This document shows positions 45,005-56,901 of a stretch of 64,000 bases of DNA, piece after piece. Each line of letters starts with the position of its first letter. Within the stretch, counting starts at the first letter, position 1. Under the pieces are notes generated by a model. The model had not been told where the DNA came from, did no database searches, and saw nothing but the letters and a program-made list of their open reading frames with translations. The DNA comes from Spirulina major PCC 6313 (lineage in GTDB: Bacteria > Cyanobacteriota > Cyanobacteriia > Cyanobacteriales > Spirulinaceae). Position numbers and translations under genes: made by a program. The DNA lies in assembly GCF_001890765.1 (NCBI RefSeq), contig NZ_KV878783.1:3872771-3936770 (forward strand). The letters are read 5' to 3'.

Positions 45005-48000
45005 TTACACCGAGGCGAGATCCGGTGTTGCCGTTGCCGAGGCTTCCGGGCTATCGGCTTCCGAGGGGGGAACCACTTGCCAGAATTGCGGTAGGTAGGT
45101 GGCCCAATCGGCGAGGATTTGCTTCGCTTTCGGGCTATTCGTCCGTTCCGCGTGGGCGGTGATCATCGCCTTGAGTTGGGCTTCGCCGGCGGCGGTGCTG
45201 ACCCGTTGGATTGTGACAATTTCCGGATTCACTTTGGCGGCAAACGTGCCCGCTTCATCGAGGAAATAGCCCAAGCCGCCGGTCATCCCCGCGCCCACAT
45301 TCCGACCCACAGACCCCAAGACGACAAGGACACCACCGGTCATGTATTCGCAGCAGTGATCCCCCGCACCTTCGATCACGGCTTGGCCTTTGGAGTTGCG
45401 GACTGCGAACCGTTCCCCGGCGCGACCGTTGATGTAGACCGTGCCGCCCGTTGCACCATAGAGGCAGGTGTTCCCAATGATCGCGTTTTGGGCGGGGTCG
45501 TAGGTGGCCGCAGCGGGGGGCGTGATCACGATTTCGCCGCCGTTCATGCCTTTGCCGACATAGTCGTTGGCTTCACCGATCAGCCGTAGGGTCATGCCGG
45601 GGAGGTTGAACGCGCCGAAACTTTGGCCCGCCGATCCGGTCAAGGTGAGATGAATCTGACCCTTGAAGCCATCATTGCCGTACCGTTTCGCCAGTTGCCC
45701 CGCGATGCGAGCGCCGACGGTGCGATCGGTGTTGACGATCGCAATGGTTTTCTCCACTGTGCCATGATTGGCGATCGCCTCCTGTACCGCTGGATCGGCC
45801 AAGAGGTGATCCTCTAAAACATCACCATTGCTATGGACATCATCATGCTTGAGCCAATCGCGATTTTGGGACACGGGCGGCAAGGTGAGGCAGGCCATGG
45901 TTAACCCTGCGGTTTTCGGGGAAGTCGCCGCCGTCCGTTGTACCAACAGATCCGATCGCCCGATCAATTCCTCCAGGCTGGTATAACCCAAGCGGGCGAG
46001 AATTTGCTGCACTTCAGCGGCGATGAAGTAGAAGAAATTCACCACATTGTCCGGTGTACCGGGGAAGCGTTTGCGGAGGCGTTCCTGTTGGGTGGCGACC
46101 CCAACGGGGCATTGGTTCGTGTGGCAAACCCGCGCCATAATGCAGCCTTCGGCGATCATCGCCACGGAACCAAAGCCGTATTCTTCGGCCCCCATCAACG
46201 CGGCCACCACCACATCAAACCCGGTTTTAATGCCGCCATCGACTCGTAACAGGACGCGATCGCGCAGTTGATTTTCCATCAAAGAGCGATGCACTTCCGT
46301 GAGACCCAATTCCCACGGCGCACCCGCATGTTTGATTGAACTGAGGGGAGATGCGCCCGTGCCGCCGTCGTGGCCGGAAATTTGGATCACGTCGGCGTTG
46401 GCTTTGGCCACCCCGGCGGCGATCGTGCCGATGCCGATTTCCGCCACCAGTTTCACGGATACCTTGGCGGTGGGGTGAATTTGGTGGAGGTCGAAGATCA
46501 ATTGGGCCAGGTCTTCAATTGAATAAATATCATGGTGGGGCGGCGGTGAAATCAAGGGCACACCGGGCTTGGAGCGGCGCAGCATGGCAATATATTCGCT
46601 CACCTTCGGGCCGGGCAGTTGACCCCCTTCACCGGGTTTTGCCCCTTGGGCCACTTTGATTTCCAGTTGTTGACCGCTCATCAAATATTCCGGTGTGACC
46701 CCGAAGCGACCCGACGCGATCTGTTTAATCGCGGAGTTGGCGCGATCGCCCTTTTTCAACCCGTTTAAATGGCTGAAGGCCTCGGAGTTCCCCGCTGCAT
46801 CCACATCATCAATGGTGATGAACCGCAGCGGATCTTCGCCCCCTTCGCCAGAGTTGGATTTACCACCGATTCGGTTCATGGCGATCGCGAGGGTTTCGTG
46901 GGCCTCCCGCGACAGGGAACCGAGGGACATTGCCCCGGTACAGAAGCGGGTGACGATGGATTCAATCGACTCCACCGCTTCGAGGTCGATGGCAGGGCGA
47001 TCGCTTTTGAATTCGAGCAAGTCGCGCAGGGCGGTCACGGGCCGCTCTTCGAGTTGCTGCATGTAGGTGGTGTAGTGATCGTAGCTACTATCAATCAAGC
47101 CTTTGGCCGCGTTGCCCTCGGCGGCCATGGTGTTAAAACTGCGTACCGCCTGATGCAGTGCCTTCGCCATTTGGGGCGAGTTCATGTGATATTCACCGCC
47201 CGGCTTGAAGTTGACAAACCCGTAATTTTCCAGCTTTTTACCCTGCAATTCCGGGAAGGCGCGACTGTGGAAGGCGATCGCTTCTTGGGCCAAGTCCGTC
47301 AGATTCATGCCGCCGAGTCGTGAGGTCGTCCCCGTGAAGGCCAGATCAATCACTTCCGCCCCTAAGCCGATCGCCTCGAAAATCTGCGCCCCATGATAGG
47401 AAGCCAACAGCGAGATCCCCATTTTGGACAGGATTTTGAGAATCCCCGCTTCTAAGGATTTGCGATAGTTGGTTTGGGCCGTTTCTAGGTCAATTTTGGG
47501 CAGTTTGCCTTTGTCCATCATGGTTTGGGTTTTGGGGTCGTGCCACCAACTGCGCACCGTTGCCAAGGCGAGATAGGGACAAGCCGCCGACGCACCAAAG
47601 CCCACCAAGCAGGCGAAATGGTGCGTGCTCCAACATTGGGCCGTATCGACGATCAGCGAGACTTTCAACCGTTGGCCGGTGTGGATCAGGTGTTGATGAA
47701 CCGCACCCACGGCCAGGAGGGGCGGAATATAGGTTGTCGTTGCACTGATAGCGTGATCGGTGGCGGTGCGATCGGTGGCGGTGCGATCGGTGGCGGTGCG
47801 ATGGGTGGCGGTGCGGTCGGTGGCGGTGCAGTCGGTGGCGGTGCGATCGCTCAAAATCAAAATCGCGCAACCATCCCGTACCGCTGCTTCAGCTTGCTCA
47901 CACAGGTGATGGATTGCCCGTTTGAGTGCATCAGGGCCAGCGGTAATCCTGTACAGGGTTGAAAGCTCCGTAACCGCCAACTCAGAGTCCCGAATCGCCT

Positions 48001-49753
48001 GCAACTCACCATTATTGAGCACCGGACTTTTAATCTTGAGCACCACATTATCCTTCGGCTCCGTTTCGAGGAGATTCCCCCGTTCGCCGAGGAACATATT
48101 CAATGACATCACCAAACTCTCCCGCAACGGATCGATGGGCGGGTTCGTCACCTGGGCAAAACGTTGTTTGAAATAGTCATAAAGCAAGCGCGGCTTGCTC
48201 GACAACGCCGCCAAGGGAATATCATCGCCCATACAGAAGGTCGGCTCCTTCCCCTGTTGCGCCATCGCAAGCACCACCATGTCCACATCCTCAGCGGTAT
48301 AACCAAAAGCGGTTTGCTGCTGGAGCAGATCCGGGCCGGTCAAGGCGGGTTCTTGGCTAAAGTCGGCGCGGGGGATTTGGGTGCGGTGCTTTTGCATCCA
48401 TTGACCGTAGGGGTGGAGGTGGGCAATCCGCTGTTTAATGTCCCAGTTGTGGAGAATTTCGTGGGTTTCGAGATCCACCGCGATCATCTGACCGGGGCCA
48501 AGGCGGCCTTTTTCGACGATATCCGCGTCGGGTAAATCGACGACCCCGGCTTCGGAGGCGACAACAATATAGCTATCTTTGGTGATGCTGTAACGGGCGG
48601 GGCGGAGGCCGTTGCGATCGAGGGTTGCGCCGACGGTTTTACCATCGCTGAACACCAAGAGCGCGGGGCCGTCCCAGGGTTCTTGGATGCTGCTGTAGTA
48701 GTTATAAAAGTCGGTGATTTCCGGGTAGGCTTCGAGTTCCGGTTGATTTTTATAGGCTTCGGGAACCAGAATCATCGCCGCTTCAAAGGGGGTGCGGCCC
48801 GTGCGCACGAGTAATTCCATCACACTGTCGAGGTTGGAGGAATCACTGTTGGCGGGGTTGACGATGGGGGTGAGTCCGGCGAGGTCTTCGTGATGCCAGC
48901 CTGCGGATTCGAGGCTGCTTTCGCGGGTGCTCATCCAGTTGATGTTGCCGAGGAGGGTGTTGATTTCGCCGTTGTGACCGAGGATGCGCATCGGTTGGGC
49001 CAGGAGCCATTTGGGCATCGTGTTGGTGCTGAAGCGGCGATGGTAGACGGCGAATTTACTTTTATAGAGGGGATTGACCAAATCTTGGTAGAACTGGCCG
49101 AGGACTTCGGCGCGTACCATGCCTTTGTAGACAATGGTGCGGCAGGACCAGGAGCAGACATAGAAATCATCGGCGAGTTCTTTGCCGACACGACTACGGG
49201 CGACATAGAGGCGGCGATCGAGTTCGTCGCCGCTGAGGTCTTTGCCGGTGACCATGATTTGCTCGATGCGGGGCAGGTTAGCGCGGGCTTGGCGACCAAG
49301 GACTTCGGGGTGGGTGGGGACGACGCGCCAACCGAGGACGGTGAGGCCTTCGGAGGTGGCGATCGCTTCGACAAAGGAGCGGCGATTATTCGCTGACACA
49401 TCATCTAAGGGGAGAAAGATCATCCCTACACCGAGTTTTTCCGGGTCGGGCATGGTGATGTGGTGCTCCTCAAACCAGGCTTGGAACAGTTCCCACGGAA
49501 TCCCCGTCATCACCCCCGATCCGTCGCCGGAATCATAGTCAGCACTACAGCCCCCGCGATGTTCAAGACACCCCAACGCAATTAAAGACTGTTCAATCAG
49601 GCGATGTTCAGCAGCATCGCGGGTATTGGCGATAAATCCGACCCCGCAGGCATCGCGCTCGTTGACAAGCCAGGGTTGACCGGGATAGGGATGATGGGGA
49701 TCTGTGGTAGAAACGGGAGATAGATTACAGTTCGGCTGCATCGAGTGATCCAT
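45005..49753 (-). CDS. glsF: Glutamate synthase large subunit, ferredoxin-dependent type
   Basis: Makes two glutamates from glutamine and 2-oxoglutarate, the second step of the GS-GOGAT cycle. The 1582-residue chain has an N-terminal amidotransferase whose catalytic cysteine is C36 in [11 protein letters not shown], after a 35-residue propeptide. The FMN domain includes [20 protein letters not shown], the 3Fe-4S cysteines lie in [17 protein letters not shown], and the C-terminal beta-helix has [21 protein letters not shown]. The overall sequence resembles Synechocystis Fd-GOGAT as I recall it, and no gltD is adjacent. Residues 638-667 are a TATDR-type repeat encoded by six 15-bp units. It replaces a loop of about 11 residues in the usual enzyme, giving a net gain of about 26. 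Confidence 0.93.
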   Translation of the reverse strand: MDHSMQPNCNLSPVSTTDPHHPYPGQPWLVNERDACGVGFIANTRDAAEHRLIEQSLIALGCLEHRGGCSADYDSGDGSGVMTGIPWELFQAWFEEHHITMPDPEKLGVGMIFLPLDDVSANNRRSFVEAIATSEGLTVLGWRVVPTHPEVLGRQARANLPRIEQIMVTGKDLSGDELDRRLYVARSRVGKELADDFYVCSWSCRTIVYKGMVRAEVLGQFYQDLVNPLYKSKFAVYHRRFSTNTMPKWLLAQPMRILGHNGEINTLLGNINWMSTRESSLESAGWHHEDLAGLTPIVNPANSDSSNLDSVMELLVRTGRTPFEAAMILVPEAYKNQPELEAYPEITDFYNYYSSIQEPWDGPALLVFSDGKTVGATLDRNGLRPARYSITKDSYIVVASEAGVVDLPDADIVEKGRLGPGQMIAVDLETHEILHNWDIKQRIAHLHPYGQWMQKHRTQIPRADFSQEPALTGPDLLQQQTAFGYTAEDVDMVVLAMAQQGKEPTFCMGDDIPLAALSSKPRLLYDYFKQRFAQVTNPPIDPLRESLVMSLNMFLGERGNLLETEPKDNVVLKIKSPVLNNGELQAIRDSELAVTELSTLYRITAGPDALKRAIHHLCEQAEAAVRDGCAILILSDRTATDCTATDRTATHRTATDRTATDRTATDHAISATTTYIPPLLAVGAVHQHLIHTGQRLKVSLIVDTAQCWSTHHFACLVGFGASAACPYLALATVRSWWHDPKTQTMMDKGKLPKIDLETAQTNYRKSLEAGILKILSKMGISLLASYHGAQIFEAIGLGAEVIDLAFTGTTSRLGGMNLTDLAQEAIAFHSRAFPELQGKKLENYGFVNFKPGGEYHMNSPQMAKALHQAVRSFNTMAAEGNAAKGLIDSSYDHYTTYMQQLEERPVTALRDLLEFKSDRPAIDLEAVESIESIVTRFCTGAMSLGSLSREAHETLAIAMNRIGGKSNSGEGGEDPLRFITIDDVDAAGNSEAFSHLNGLKKGDRANSAIKQIASGRFGVTPEYLMSGQQLEIKVAQGAKPGEGGQLPGPKVSEYIAMLRRSKPGVPLISPPPHHDIYSIEDLAQLIFDLHQIHPTAKVSVKLVAEIGIGTIAAGVAKANADVIQISGHDGGTGASPLSSIKHAGAPWELGLTEVHRSLMENQLRDRVLLRVDGGIKTGFDVVVAALMGAEEYGFGSVAMIAEGCIMARVCHTNQCPVGVATQQERLRKRFPGTPDNVVNFFYFIAAEVQQILARLGYTSLEELIGRSDLLVQRTAATSPKTAGLTMACLTLPPVSQNRDWLKHDDVHSNGDVLEDHLLADPAVQEAIANHGTVEKTIAIVNTDRTVGARIAGQLAKRYGNDGFKGQIHLTLTGSAGQSFGAFNLPGMTLRLIGEANDYVGKGMNGGEIVITPPAAATYDPAQNAIIGNTCLYGATGGTVYINGRAGERFAVRNSKGQAVIEGAGDHCCEYMTGGVLVVLGSVGRNVGAGMTGGLGYFLDEAGTFAAKVNPEIVTIQRVSTAAGEAQLKAMITAHAERTNSPKAKQILADWATYLPQFWQVVPPSEADSPEASATATPDLASV
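47755..47844. repeat. Six 15-bp tandem repeats inside the GOGAT gene
   Basis: Unit GATCGGTGGCGGTGC, six copies (three identical, then three with one or two changes), 90 bp. It keeps frame and encodes TATDR-like pentapeptides. The unit overlaps a HIP1 half-site (GCGATCG), and a full GCGATCGC follows the last unit. Confidence 0.95.
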
Positions 49754-50018
49754 GGGTGACTACAGTGAAAAATAATGATGATTGTTCTGGGACTGGGGGT
49801 AATCCAATTGAATCACCGGCCCTGTCCAGATAGACGGTTAAGCCGCTCCGAATTAACTTAGATGGAATGGGGGTCTACCCCAAAGACGATCTATAACAGA
49901 AAACAATGGGGCTGCGAATGGACTGGTAAGTCTCCAGTCAACACAGATAGCGATCGCAATTACATCGTTTCTTAACGATGGCTTGACAATTATTATAGGC
50001 AACTCGTTCCTTGGCAAG

Positions 50019-51224
50019 ATGGATCAACAGACACAACATCGTCGGGTTAACGCCATAAAAGGCATTGGGTATCAAATCAGTTGCAGTGCTGCCCTCCTGC
50101 TGCTCGGCTTGGGGACTCGTTCCCTACCCGCTGCTGCTGAGGCGATCGCATCCTCTCCCCCGCTGCAATTGGCCCAAGTCGATCACGCTACCTTTCAACC
50201 GGAAGACACCCGCTGGGAACAGGGGATTCGCTGGGAAAAACGCTATGTGGTGTTAGGGGGCGATCGCTTTCCCGTCTTCTCCCTCGAATTCGCCGCCAAC
50301 AACCCCCGCGTTGCCCTCCGCCCGATCTGGAGCAACCCCTACACCATGGAAGGCACCAGCTCCATCGTCGAGATCGGCCGCCAGTGGGGAGCCTTTGCCG
50401 CGATCAACGCCGGATTTTTTAACCGTAACAACCGCCTCCCCCTCGGAGCCGTGCGCCGCGATGGCCGGTGGTTTTCCGGCCCGATTTTGAACCGGGGTGC
50501 GATCGGCTGGAACGACCAAGGCAACATCAAAATCGGTCGCCTCACCCTCCAAGAAACCCTCACCACCAACACCGGCCAACGGTTCTTCATCTCCCACCTC
50601 AACAGCGGCTACGTCCAAGCCGGCATCGCCCGCTACACCCTCGACTGGGGCCAAAGCTACCGCCCGATCACCAACAACGAAATCATCATCTACGTCGAAA
50701 ACAACCAAGTCACCGAACATTACGCCGGCGGCACAGCGGGTCAAACCCCCTTTCCCCTCCCCCAAAACGGTTACATCCTTGTGATCCGGGCTGGCAGTAT
50801 CTCCCGCGATCAACTGCCCCCAGGCACCACCGTCACCCTCACCAGCACCACCAACCCCAGCGATTTCGGCAACTACCCCCATATTGTCGGAGCGGGCCCC
50901 CTCCTGATCGAAGGCGGGCGCGTCGTGTTGAACCCCGAAGCCGAAAAATTCAGCACCGCCTTTGCCCAACAATCCGCCTCCCGCAGCCTGATCGGAACCA
51001 CCTCACGGGGGACGATCATGCTCGCCGTTGTTCACAATCGCCAGCGGGGCCGGGGGCCGTCCCTGCGCGAATTGGCCGCCCTGGCCCAACGCATGGGCAT
51101 GACCGCTGCCCTCAACCTCGACGGTGGCAGTTCTTCATCTCTCTACCTTGGCGGGCATTTGGTGGATCGTCCCCCCGCTGGTGCGGCACGGGTTCACAAT
51201 GGGATTGGCGTGTATCTTCCCTAG
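50019..51224 (+). CDS. Phosphodiester glycosidase (NAGPA) domain protein, exported
   Basis: A 401-residue protein from ATG 50019 (MDQQTQHRRV); the frame starts with TTG at 49983, less likely. A hydrophobic signal segment (SAALLLLGLGTRSLPAAAEA, ~24-43) points to export. The NAGPA (DUF2233-like) domain shows FAAINAGFFNRNN (~125-137), LPLGAVRRDGRW, and near the C-terminus GMTAALNLDGGSSSSLYL. In the human homologue this fold removes GlcNAc from a phosphodiester. Bacterial members are linked to cell-envelope sugars; the substrate here is unknown. It is divergent from the GOGAT gene. Confidence 0.87.
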   Translation: MDQQTQHRRVNAIKGIGYQISCSAALLLLGLGTRSLPAAAEAIASSPPLQLAQVDHATFQPEDTRWEQGIRWEKRYVVLGGDRFPVFSLEFAANNPRVALRPIWSNPYTMEGTSSIVEIGRQWGAFAAINAGFFNRNNRLPLGAVRRDGRWFSGPILNRGAIGWNDQGNIKIGRLTLQETLTTNTGQRFFISHLNSGYVQAGIARYTLDWGQSYRPITNNEIIIYVENNQVTEHYAGGTAGQTPFPLPQNGYILVIRAGSISRDQLPPGTTVTLTSTTNPSDFGNYPHIVGAGPLLIEGGRVVLNPEAEKFSTAFAQQSASRSLIGTTSRGTIMLAVVHNRQRGRGPSLRELAALAQRMGMTAALNLDGGSSSSLYLGGHLVDRPPAGAARVHNGIGVYLP

Positions 51225-51446
51225 GCGGATGAGGTCTCGTGCGATCGCGACGCTGAATGTGAGCAATTGGTGAAAAAAAGCCCCCCGTTTCGTAAAGACT
51301 TGTTAGGGTTTGGGCCGGATTTTAAAAATCATCCCAGTATCCCAAAAGTCATTTGCTAAGGTGAAGTGAAATATGTGGCTTGTTCACAAGACTCTCGATC
51401 CGCATCCCTTTAACCGTCCAATAGTTTAATTTTTCGTGAGGCAGTT

Positions 51447-51845
51447 ATGGTTCAGCTTCAAGATGCCAACGTGACCGTTCCATCCACCGCACCGGCTGCG
51501 CGGGATGATTCTCCCCAACGTCCGTGGGGAACATTTACCGTACTCGAAGAAGGCTCTCGCTACAAAATTAAGCGGATTGAAGTGAAGCCGGGACATCGCT
51601 TGAGCCTACAAATGCACCATCACCGCAGTGAGCATTGGATTGTGGTGTCGGGGACTGCCAAGGTGACCTGTGGGGATCAGGTGACGATTTTGGGCAGTAA
51701 TCAATCGACCTATGTGCCCCAATGCACACCCCACCGTCTCGAAAACCCAGGGGTGATTAATCTGGTGATTATTGAGGTGCAAAATGGGGAATATCTCGGC
51801 GAAGATGATATTATTCGCTTCCAAGATGATTACAAACGGAGTTAA
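51447..51845 (+). CDS. Mannose-6-phosphate isomerase type II-like cupin
   Basis: A 132-residue single cupin domain that matches the C-terminal (isomerase) part of bifunctional ManC/phosphomannose isomerase type II enzymes. Marks: RPWGTFTVLEEGSRYKIKRI, metal-ligand region LSLQMHHHRSEHWIVVSGTA, and STYVPQCTPHRLENPG. As a stand-alone domain it may interconvert mannose 6-phosphate and fructose 6-phosphate, or be a relative without that activity. It is nine bases upstream of the HesB/IscA-like gene, so the two are likely co-transcribed. Confidence 0.9.
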   Translation: MVQLQDANVTVPSTAPAARDDSPQRPWGTFTVLEEGSRYKIKRIEVKPGHRLSLQMHHHRSEHWIVVSGTAKVTCGDQVTILGSNQSTYVPQCTPHRLENPGVINLVIIEVQNGEYLGEDDIIRFQDDYKRS

Positions 51846-51854
51846 GTCCCGCCG

Positions 51855-52202
51855 ATGATTACCTTGACCGCAGCGGCTGCCCAGGAAGTCCGCCGCCTGC
51901 AAATGTCCCATAATCAAGCCAATAGTACGTTACGGCTCACGGTGCAACCGGGGGGCTGTGCGGATTTTGTCTATGGGTTGGAGTTGGTGGCTACGCCGAT
52001 TCAAGGGGATCATTACTGTGTCAGTGCAGGCATTGCCATGACGGTGGCGGGAGAGAATGTCGCGATGGTGTCGGGGTTATGTTTGGACTATACGGAAGAC
52101 TTGATGGGGGGTGGGTTTCGCTTTGATAACCCCCAGGCGGTGCGCACCTGTAGTTGTGGGCATTCCTTTGCGATCGCGCCTGACCTTGGATCTGGCATTT
52201 AA
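51855..52202 (+). CDS. HesB/IscA-type iron-sulfur cluster carrier
   Basis: A 115-residue A-type carrier that binds and passes on Fe-S clusters. The three family cysteines are C35 (QPGGCADFVY), C99 and C101 (RTCSCGHSF). MITLTAAAAQEVRRL is the usual start. The position before rpsL is common in cyanobacteria. It is nine bases after the cupin gene, 107 bp before rpsL. Confidence 0.9.
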   Translation: MITLTAAAAQEVRRLQMSHNQANSTLRLTVQPGGCADFVYGLELVATPIQGDHYCVSAGIAMTVAGENVAMVSGLCLDYTEDLMGGGFRFDNPQAVRTCSCGHSFAIAPDLGSGI

Positions 52203-52309
52203 CGCCCCCGGAATCCCGTCAGTCGCTTGACACAGTTTTGCGGATTTGGATATGATGGGAGACTGTCACGTCAACATCAAGAACCATCACGAGGCAGAAC
52301 GTGTAACCT

Positions 52310-52684
52310 ATGCCAACCATCCAGCAACTGATCCGCACGGAACGCTCCGTTGCGAAAAAGAAAACCAAGTCCCCCGCCCTGAAAGAATGTCCACAGCGGC
52401 GCGGTGTCTGCACACGGGTTTACACCACCACGCCGAAGAAACCGAATTCGGCGCTGCGCAAAGTCGCACGGGTGCGGCTCACCTCTGGGTTTGAAGTCAC
52501 GGCTTACATTCCCGGTATTGGCCACAATCTCCAAGAACACTCCGTTGTGCTCATTCGCGGTGGACGGGTCAAAGACCTCCCCGGTGTTCGCTACCATATT
52601 GTGCGCGGTACATTGGATGCAACGGGGGTTAAAGACCGTCGCCAAAGCCGTTCCAAATATGGCACCAAGCGACCCAAAGCCTAA
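52310..52684 (+). CDS. rpsL: 30S ribosomal protein S12
   Basis: S12 sits at the decoding centre of the small subunit. The 124-residue protein starts [20 protein letters not shown] and keeps the decoding loops [17 protein letters not shown] and [16 protein letters not shown]; the lysines linked to streptomycin sensitivity (K in PKKPN) are wild-type. It is the first gene of the str cluster rpsL-rpsG-fusA-tuf. Confidence 0.98.
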   Translation: MPTIQQLIRTERSVAKKKTKSPALKECPQRRGVCTRVYTTTPKKPNSALRKVARVRLTSGFEVTAYIPGIGHNLQEHSVVLIRGGRVKDLPGVRYHIVRGTLDATGVKDRRQSRSKYGTKRPKA

Positions 52685-52771
52685 TTCCGGGTCGGTGTTG
52701 TTGCCCCATGGGGCGATCGCGCCACCCGCTCATCCCTGCAATACTTTAGACCTGCACTATCAGAATTCACT

Positions 52772-53242
52772 ATGTCTCGTCGTAGAGTCGTCAAAAAACG
52801 TCCCGTCCCCCCCGATTCTGTCCATAACAGCCGCCTCGTCAGCATGACCGCTCGGCGGCTGATGCGTCACGGCAAAGAATCCCTGGCCTATCGACTGATT
52901 TACGATGCCTTCGCGATCATCAGCGAACGCACCGGCAGCGATCCCCTCGAAGTCTTCGAGCAAGCGATTCGTAATATTACCCCCCTCGTCGAAGTGAAAG
53001 CACGCCGGGTTGGGGGTGCTACCTATCAAGTGCCGATGGAAGTGCGCCCTAACCGAGGCATCACCCTCGCACTCCGCTGGCTCGCCACCTACTCCCGCTC
53101 TCGTTCGGGTCGCACCATGGCTAGCAAGCTGGCGAATGAAATCATGGATGCTGCCAATGAAACCGGTGGCGCGATTCGCAAGCGCGAAGAAACCCACCGA
53201 ATGGCGGAGGCCAACAAAGCCTTTGCCCACTATCGCTACTAA
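52772..53242 (+). CDS. rpsG: 30S ribosomal protein S7
   Basis: S7 nucleates assembly of the small-subunit head and lines the E site. 156 residues, starting [35 protein letters not shown] and [20 protein letters not shown] are diagnostic. It lies 87 bp after rpsL and 147 bp before fusA. Confidence 0.98.
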   Translation: MSRRRVVKKRPVPPDSVHNSRLVSMTARRLMRHGKESLAYRLIYDAFAIISERTGSDPLEVFEQAIRNITPLVEVKARRVGGATYQVPMEVRPNRGITLALRWLATYSRSRSGRTMASKLANEIMDAANETGGAIRKREETHRMAEANKAFAHYRY

Positions 53243-53389
53243 AGCCCCGTTTGGGAAAGAGATTCTTCTCACGCCCTCTTTCCCGGATTGCGGTGTAGCG
53301 ATCGCCATTCAGGCATTCAGGCTACTTTATTAGTTAGTACTCAGTTACATTCACCCATTGACTGGGTGTAACCGTTCAGGAGGTCTATT

Positions 53390-55471
53390 GTGGGACGAGC
53401 TATCCCGCTAGAGAAAGTTCGTAATATTGGCATTGCCGCGCATATTGATGCGGGCAAAACCACCACGACCGAGCGCATTCTATTCTATTCCGGTATCGTC
53501 CATAAGATCGGCGAAGTTCACGATGGCAACGCTGTCACCGACTGGATGGAGCAAGAACGCGAGCGGGGGATTACCATTACCGCTGCGGCGATCAGCACCG
53601 ACTGGAAAGAGCATCACATCAACATTATTGACACCCCCGGCCACGTGGATTTCACCATTGAGGTGGAACGCTCGATGCGGGTTTTAGATGGGGTGATTGC
53701 TGTTTTTTGTTCCGTGGGAGGCGTGCAGCCGCAATCGGAAACCGTTTGGCGACAAGCGGATCGCTACAACGTACCCCGGATCGTCTTTGTGAATAAGATG
53801 GATCGCACCGGCGCGAATTTCTTCAAAGTCTATGAGCAGGTGTGCGATCGCCTCCGCGCCCTCGCCATCCCGATTCAAATTCCCATCGGCAGCGAAAACG
53901 ACTTTCGCGGCATCGTTGATCTGGTCAAAATGCGGGCCAAACTCTACACCAACGACCTCGGCACCGAAATCGAAGATGTAGACATTCCCGCCGAAGTCGC
54001 CGCCCTGGCCCAAGAGTACCGCAGCAAACTCCTCGAAGCCGTTGCCGAAACCGACGAAGTTCTCCTCGAAAAATACCTCGAAACCGAAACCCTCAGCGAA
54101 GCCGAAATTCAGCAGGCCCTCCGTCAAGGAACCCTCACCGGTACGATTGTCCCGATGCTCTGCGGCTCGGCGTTTAAAAATAAAGGCGTGCAACTGCTCC
54201 TCGATGCCGTTGTGGACTATCTCCCCGCTCCCACCGAAGTCCCCGCCATTAAAGGGCTGCTTCCCGATGGCACAGACGGCGATCGCCCCGCCGACGACAA
54301 AACCCCCCTCGCCGCCCTCGCCTTTAAAGTCGCCGCCGACCCCTTCGGCCGCTTAACCTTCCTACGCATCTACTCCGGAGTCCTCGCCAAAGGCAGCTAC
54401 GTCTACAACTCCACCAAAGACAAAAAAGAACGAGTCTCGCGGCTGATTATCCTCAAATCCAACGATCGCATCGAAGTAGACGAACTCCGCGCCGGTGATC
54501 TTGGAGCAGCGATCGGCCTCAAAGACACCATCACCGGGGATACCCTCTGTGACGATGCCCAGCCCATCATTCTGGAATCCCTCTTCATCCCAGAACCGGT
54601 CATTTCCGTCGCCGTCGAACCCCAGACAAAGCAGGACATGGAAAAGCTTTCCAAGGCATTGCAAGCCCTTTCCGATGAAGATCCCACCTTTCGGGTCAGC
54701 ATTGATCCCGAAACCAATCAAACCGTGATTGCGGGGATGGGTGAGCTGCACTTGGAAATTCTTGTAGACCGCATGTTGCGGGAATACAAGGTGGAAGCGA
54801 ATGTCGGTCAACCCCAAGTGGCTTACCGGGAAACCATTCGCCAAGCAGCCCGTGGCCAAGAGGGCAAATTCATCCGACAAAGCGGCGGCAAAGGTCAGTA
54901 TGGCCACGTCGTGATCGACCTCGAACCCGCCGAAGAAGGCAAAGGCTTTGAATTTGTCTCCAAAATTGTCGGAGGAACCATTCCCCGTGAATACATTGCC
55001 TCAGTGGAGCAAGGGATCAAAGAATCCTGCGAAACTGGTATCTTGGCCGGGTATCCCCTCATTGATGTCAAAGTCACCCTTGTAGATGGTTCATATCACG
55101 ACGTGGATTCATCGGAAATGGCCTTCAAAATTGCCGGGTCAATGGGGATGAGGACAGCGGTTAACAACGCCAAGCCCGTCCTCCTTGAACCCATGATGAA
55201 GGTCGAAGTCGAAGTCCCCGAAAACTTTTTGGGGGATGTGATGGGTGACCTCAACGCTCGCCGGGGTCAGATTGAGGGGATGAATGCTGACACGGGCATC
55301 GCCAAAGTTCTCGCCAAAGTTCCCCTTGCGGAAATGTTTGGCTATGCCACAGATATTCGCTCCAAAACCCAAGGACGCGGCATCTTTTCGATGGAGTTCA
55401 GCCACTACAGTGAGGTTCCCAACCATGTGGCTGAAGCCATCATCGCTAAAAACAGGGGAACCATTTCATGA
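53390..55471 (+). CDS. fusA: Elongation factor G
   Basis: GTPase that drives translocation and, with RRF, ribosome recycling. The 693-residue protein starts at GTG 53390, six bases after AGGAGG. G1 is [16 protein letters not shown]3 is DTPGH, and G4 is NKMDR. Domains II-V follow, with [14 protein letters not shown] and [20 protein letters not shown] near the end. It is third in the str cluster; tuf starts 106 bp downstream. Confidence 0.98.
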   Translation: MGRAIPLEKVRNIGIAAHIDAGKTTTTERILFYSGIVHKIGEVHDGNAVTDWMEQERERGITITAAAISTDWKEHHINIIDTPGHVDFTIEVERSMRVLDGVIAVFCSVGGVQPQSETVWRQADRYNVPRIVFVNKMDRTGANFFKVYEQVCDRLRALAIPIQIPIGSENDFRGIVDLVKMRAKLYTNDLGTEIEDVDIPAEVAALAQEYRSKLLEAVAETDEVLLEKYLETETLSEAEIQQALRQGTLTGTIVPMLCGSAFKNKGVQLLLDAVVDYLPAPTEVPAIKGLLPDGTDGDRPADDKTPLAALAFKVAADPFGRLTFLRIYSGVLAKGSYVYNSTKDKKERVSRLIILKSNDRIEVDELRAGDLGAAIGLKDTITGDTLCDDAQPIILESLFIPEPVISVAVEPQTKQDMEKLSKALQALSDEDPTFRVSIDPETNQTVIAGMGELHLEILVDRMLREYKVEANVGQPQVAYRETIRQAARGQEGKFIRQSGGKGQYGHVVIDLEPAEEGKGFEFVSKIVGGTIPREYIASVEQGIKESCETGILAGYPLIDVKVTLVDGSYHDVDSSEMAFKIAGSMGMRTAVNNAKPVLLEPMMKVEVEVPENFLGDVMGDLNARRGQIEGMNADTGIAKVLAKVPLAEMFGYATDIRSKTQGRGIFSMEFSHYSEVPNHVAEAIIAKNRGTIS

Positions 55472-55577
55472 TGGATACAGGCTAGGGCCGAGGATGGCCA
55501 GACAAGAGGTCACGATCGGCCCTAAAATGTGAAATCAGCTCAGGAACGCAAACTTAGAGATAAGGAACGACTAATCA

Positions 55578-56807
55578 ATGGCACGCGCAAAATTTGAACG
55601 CACAAAAGACCACGTTAACATCGGCACGATTGGCCACGTTGACCACGGTAAAACCACATTAACCGCTGCAATCACGATGGCATTAGCCGCAACGGGTAAA
55701 GCCAAAGCCCGAAACTACGCCGATATCGACGCAGCACCGGAAGAAAAAGCACGGGGGATTACGATCAATACCGCCCACGTGGAATATGAGACGGACAATC
55801 GTCACTACGCCCACGTGGACTGTCCTGGACACGCTGACTATGTAAAAAACATGATCACCGGGGCGGCTCAAATGGACGGGGCTGTGTTGGTGGTGTCCGC
55901 TGCCGATGGCCCGATGCCCCAAACCCGTGAGCATATTTTGCTGGCGAAGCAAGTGGGGGTTCCTAACTTGGTGGTGTTCTTGAATAAGAAGGACATGGTG
56001 GATGACGAAGAACTGCTGGAGCTGGTTGAACTCGAAGTGCGTGAACTGCTCAGCGACTACGACTTTGACGGTGACAATATTCCCATCGTCGCCGGTTCTG
56101 CGCTGAAAGCAGTCGAAGCGTTGACAGCAAACACCAAAATTGCCAAGGGTGAAGATGAGTGGGTGGATCAAATTTTGGCGTTGATGGATGAAGTGGATAG
56201 CTATATCCCTTCACCGGAACGGGAAATTGATAAGCCTTTCTTGATGGCGATTGAAGACGTTTTCTCGATCACCGGTCGTGGGACGGTTGCCACGGGTCGG
56301 ATTGAACGCGGTAAGGTGAAAGTGGGTGAAACCATTGAAATTATCGGGATTCGCGAAACCCGTAGCGCCACGGTGACGGGTGTGGAAATGTTCCAAAAAA
56401 CCTTGGATGAAGGGATGGCTGGGGACAACGTGGGCATTCTGCTTCGGGGTATCCAGAAAGAAGATATTGAGCGCGGTATGGTGTTGGCGAAGCCCAGCAG
56501 CATTACGCCCCACACCAAGTTTGAAGGTGAGGTGTATGTGCTCAAGAAAGAAGAAGGGGGTCGTCACACGCCTTTCTTCTCTGGCTACCGTCCTCAGTTC
56601 TATGTGCGGACGACCGATGTGACCGGAACCATTGATGCGTTTACCGCAGATGATGGTAGCGAAGCTGAAATGGTGATGCCGGGCGATCGCATCAAAATGA
56701 CCGTGACCTTGATTAACGCCGTTGCCGTTGAACAAGGGATGCGCTTCGCGATTCGTGAAGGTGGCCGTACCATCGGTGCGGGTGTGGTGTCCAAAATCCT
56801 TGAGTAA
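55578..56807 (+). CDS. tuf: Elongation factor Tu
   Basis: Delivers aminoacyl-tRNA to the ribosomal A site. 409 residues; [15 protein letters not shown] (P loop), [12 protein letters not shown] (G3) and [14 protein letters not shown] (G4) are intact. Domain 2 includes [14 protein letters not shown]; domain 3 includes [20 protein letters not shown] lies before the ATG. It is followed after 15 bp by a strong terminator, so rpsJ is separated from it. Confidence 0.98.
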   Translation: MARAKFERTKDHVNIGTIGHVDHGKTTLTAAITMALAATGKAKARNYADIDAAPEEKARGITINTAHVEYETDNRHYAHVDCPGHADYVKNMITGAAQMDGAVLVVSAADGPMPQTREHILLAKQVGVPNLVVFLNKKDMVDDEELLELVELEVRELLSDYDFDGDNIPIVAGSALKAVEALTANTKIAKGEDEWVDQILALMDEVDSYIPSPEREIDKPFLMAIEDVFSITGRGTVATGRIERGKVKVGETIEIIGIRETRSATVTGVEMFQKTLDEGMAGDNVGILLRGIQKEDIERGMVLAKPSSITPHTKFEGEVYVLKKEEGGRHTPFFSGYRPQFYVRTTDVTGTIDAFTADDGSEAEMVMPGDRIKMTVTLINAVAVEQGMRFAIREGGRTIGAGVVSKILE

Positions 56808-56822
56808 TCTCGGACGATAATG

Positions 56823-56859
56823 AAAAAGAGCAGAAAAGCTGAACTTTTCTGCTCTTTTT
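56823..56859 (+). terminator. Strong intrinsic terminator after tuf
   Basis: AAAAAGAGCAGAAAAG, loop, CTTTTCTGCTCTTTTT: stem of about 14 bp with flanking A and T tracts. It lies between tuf and rpsJ. Confidence 0.9.
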
Positions 56860-56901
56860 GCCCCCTGATTCTATTCTTTTCCTGAACCTTGAAAACTGAA
56901 C

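Noticed and set aside
47490-47962. Frames on both strands over the GOGAT repeat with His/Arg- or Gly-rich repeats
   Set aside because: They are other-frame readings of the 15-bp repeat; the GOGAT frame is clearly the real one.
49754-50018. NtcA or glutamine-riboswitch site upstream of GOGAT
   Set aside because: No GTA-N8-TAC palindrome and no riboswitch core could be found by eye.
50253-50972. Long minus-strand Gly/Val/Ala-rich frame (239 codons)
   Set aside because: Antisense shadow of the phosphodiester glycosidase gene in GC-rich codons.
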